Part shown: positions 53,321 to 54,952 of the stretch, in pieces
Layout of the letters: each line of letters begins with the position of its first letter
Position numbering within the stretch: position 1 is the first letter of the stretch
Origin: Oscillospiraceae bacterium
GTDB lineage: Bacteria; Bacillota; Clostridia; Christensenellales; Aristaeellaceae
Reading direction: 5' to 3'
DNA length: 54,952 nucleotides
Assembly: GCA_031270865.1 (NCBI GenBank)
Contig: JAISWI010000098.1
Coordinates: 1-54,952 of the forward strand
Program-made: the position numbers and the translations under genes
Notes under the pieces: generated by a model
Told to the model about the DNA's origin: nothing
Seen by the model: the letters and a program-made list of their open reading frames with translations, nothing else
The model's database searches: none

Positions 53321-54460
53321 TTACGACACTTCCCGCGCGATCTCACTAACAGCCGCGAGCAGCGCGTCTACGTCCGACTTAGTGTTGAAATGCCCGACAG
53401 AGGCGCGGACAGCGCCGCGATCCAGCGTGCCCAGGTGGGTGTGGATCGCCGGGGCGCAGTGAAGCCCGCCGCGCGTGGCGATCTCGAAGCGGGTATCCAG
53501 CTTGTTGGCTACCTCGCCCGACGTGAACGCCCCTACGTTGAACGAGACCACGCCGACATCCGGCGGCCTGCCCGTCAAAACGCTCACCCCATGGATGTTC
53601 CGCAAGCCTTCCCACATGGCGTCCGACAACGATTTTTCGTGTTCGTATATCTCCTGGCGGCGAATTCGAACATACCGCGTTCCAACCATCAGGCCGGCTA
53701 TCCCCGCCATGTTCAGCGTGCCGGACTCCAGCGCCTCGGGCATCTCATCCGGCTGAAGCATCGACTCCGAAGACGAGCCAGTCCCGCCTTCCTTAAGCGG
53801 CGTTAAATCCAGCCCCGACCTGATCCATAGCGCCCCGGTTCCGTAAGGGCCAAGCAGCCCCTTGTGCCCCGGGAACGCGACCATGTCCGCCCCCATCTCC
53901 AAAGGACGGACGGGAAGAACGCCCAGGCTCTGCGCCGCGTCCACCAGCAGTAAAACTCCGGCGCGGCGAGTGACGCGGGCGATATCCGCGACGGGCTGGG
54001 CAAGGCCGACGACGTTGGAGGCGTGGTTGATCACTACAAGGCGGGTCAAAGGCGTTATAACGGCCGCGACTTGCTCGGCAGTGACCACGCCGCTAGGATC
54101 CGGGGCGAGCAGCGTCCAGGTTATCTCGCCGCGATGGACCATGCCATTGATCGGGCGAAGGACACTGTTATGCTCCAGCATCGTTGTGACGACATGATCG
54201 CCAGGACTGACTGAGCCGTATATACCCAAATTGAGGGCATCGGTACAGTTGCAGCCGAATACGATGTTTTCGGGGTTGGGAACATCCAGCATCCGCGCGA
54301 GTTCCTCGCGGCAGTTCCAAACCACGCGCCCGGCCGCAAGCGACAGGCGGTGACCGGAACGGCCAGGATTGGCGCCAATCTTCTCCATCGCGCCGCTAAC
54401 GGCGCGGATTACTTCCGGGGGCTTAGGGAAACTGGTCGCGGCGTTATCCAGGTAGATCAT
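53321..54460 (-). CDS. Cysteine desulfurase / selenocysteine lyase-like class V aminotransferase
   Basis: 379 residues. The PLP lysine is in FPGHKGLLG (Lys200), with the cofactor Asp in LLVDAAQSLG; the sulfur-accepting Cys is Cys335 in RGGLHCAPAIH. The overall sequence resembles the EF2568-type branch (TIGR01977) rather than the IscS/NifS proteins tied to isc genes. It would mobilise sulfur or selenium as persulfide. A DUF3343 gene, a possible carrier, is divergently transcribed next to it. AAAGGTGG precedes the ATG. Confidence 0.9.
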   Translation of the reverse strand: MIYLDNAATSFPKPPEVIRAVSGAMEKIGANPGRSGHRLSLAAGRVVWNCREELARMLDVPNPENIVFGCNCTDALNLGIYGSVSPGDHVVTTMLEHNSVLRPINGMVHRGEITWTLLAPDPSGVVTAEQVAAVITPLTRLVVINHASNVVGLAQPVADIARVTRRAGVLLLVDAAQSLGVLPVRPLEMGADMVAFPGHKGLLGPYGTGALWIRSGLDLTPLKEGGTGSSSESMLQPDEMPEALESGTLNMAGIAGLMVGTRYVRIRRQEIYEHEKSLSDAMWEGLRNIHGVSVLTGRPPDVGVVSFNVGAFTSGEVANKLDTRFEIATRGGLHCAPAIHTHLGTLDRGAVRASVGHFNTKSDVDALLAAVSEIAREVS

Positions 54461-54535
54461 TCAAACAACCACCTTTCGTCACATACCGGGGCGGCGAACC
54501 GTATACTATGTACTATGAGGGGGGGTAAGGTATCC

Positions 54536-54817
54536 ATGACCGAAAGCTTCGGCATTGCGGCATTTCGTTCCAGGCAGCAGGTGTTACGCCTTCAATCGGC
54601 CTTGAGGCGGGCCGGGCTCAAGGCTGAAATTGTGGCCACGCCTCGCGACGTAGCGATCGGCTGCGGGCTGTCCGTACAGTTCGACCTTAATGAGACGGAA
54701 CATGTCATGCAGACATACTACCGTTTAGGGCCAAGCAACCTGATCGGGTTCTACCGGTTGGACCGCGTAGACAACAAGACCAGCAGGCTCACCCCGCTGA
54801 TGCTGCCGACCCGGTAG
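54536..54817 (+). CDS. DUF3343 family protein (possible Se/S carrier)
   Basis: 93 residues. The family's short motif with a conserved Cys, AIGCGLSVQF (Cys43), is present after an SRQQVLRLQSALRRAGL helix. DUF3343 domains are found alone or joined to TusA-like domains in bacteria with selenium-dependent enzymes. The ATG at 54536 has GGTAAGG upstream; an ATG seven codons earlier is possible. A GC hairpin follows the gene. Confidence 0.82.
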   Translation: MTESFGIAAFRSRQQVLRLQSALRRAGLKAEIVATPRDVAIGCGLSVQFDLNETEHVMQTYYRLGPSNLIGFYRLDRVDNKTSRLTPLMLPTR

Positions 54818-54842
54818 GCAAGGGCAAGCCCATAGGAAACGC

Positions 54843-54876
54843 CGCGCCGACGGTATCCCGCCGGCGCTTTGCGTTA
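54843..54876 (+). terminator. Terminator after the DUF3343 gene
   Basis: GCGCCGACGG pairs with CCGCCGGCGC (one mismatch) and is followed by TTTGCGTT, about 26 bases after the stop codon. Confidence 0.6.
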
Positions 54877-54886
54877 TGCCTGTCAT

Positions 54887-54952
54887 GGAGGAACAACCCA
54901 CCCTGGCCACGAGGGTCCAGCGTCACGCTGGTCAGGGGGTCAAGGGGGGTGA
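54887..54952 (+). repeat. Dispersed palindromic repeat, copy 4, at the contig end
   Basis: 66 bases matching copy 1 (260–325, reverse strand) except at two positions. The window stops inside it, as expected when an assembler breaks at a multi-copy element. Confidence 0.88.

Overview
The window looks like one contig from a high-GC, spore-forming member of the Firmicutes (Clostridia-like). The evidence is strong GGAGG ribosome binding sites, Firmicutes gene orders (Asp23 protein–fakA–recG; DUF512 radical SAM–der–plsY; zapA–U32 peptidase–mutS2), a BofA-type sigma-K checkpoint protein and consensus sigma-A promoters. I cannot name the species. The left end carries a 67-base C run that is probably an assembly artefact. 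The right end stops inside a repeat that also occurs near the left end.

Layout. 345–10,899 (minus) is a complete arginine/carbamoyl-phosphate operon: argC–argJ–argB–argD–argF–carA–carB, with dapF fused in frame to the 3' end of carB. 11,214–13,127 is an isolated AT-richer STAND (NB-ARC/TPR) NTPase. 13,252–15,668 is a polar amino-acid ABC transporter, followed by a PrsA-like lipoprotein foldase (15,809–17,176). 17,211–19,257 pairs a left-handed beta-helix acyltransferase with glmM. 19,335–23,368 (minus) is asp23–fakA–recG. Then come bofA (plus) and udp–deoC for nucleoside salvage (minus). 25,494–29,347 holds a carboxyltransferase, an OadG-like protein, a biotin carrier and an OadA/5S-type protein, a set resembling a transcarboxylase or sodium-pump decarboxylase. 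It is followed by a Gfo/Idh/MocA oxidoreductase, a DUF512 radical-SAM protein, der and plsY. 34,015–38,905 (minus) is uvrB–uvrA. A lone corrinoid protein and a MATE transporter are divergently transcribed, then tgt, a SIMPL-domain protein, a cyclophilin, zapA, a U32 peptidase and mutS2. 49,729–53,236 is a two-component system with DUF4956 and VTC-domain genes. The window ends with a divergent cysteine desulfurase and DUF3343 pair.

The unusual parts lie in gene architecture and between genes. They are: a CarB–DapF fusion whose DapF half has Ala where the first catalytic Cys belongs; a 33-bp tandem repeat that copies the last codons and stop of argC three more times; a 24-bp array that forms an in-phase open frame running into the U32 peptidase start codon; a roughly 540-bp array of 19–20 bp TTAGGC-rich units; and a dispersed palindromic repeat (four copies) at 3' ends of genes, two of them between convergent genes. 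No tRNA, rRNA, CRISPR array, insertion sequence or prophage was recognised.
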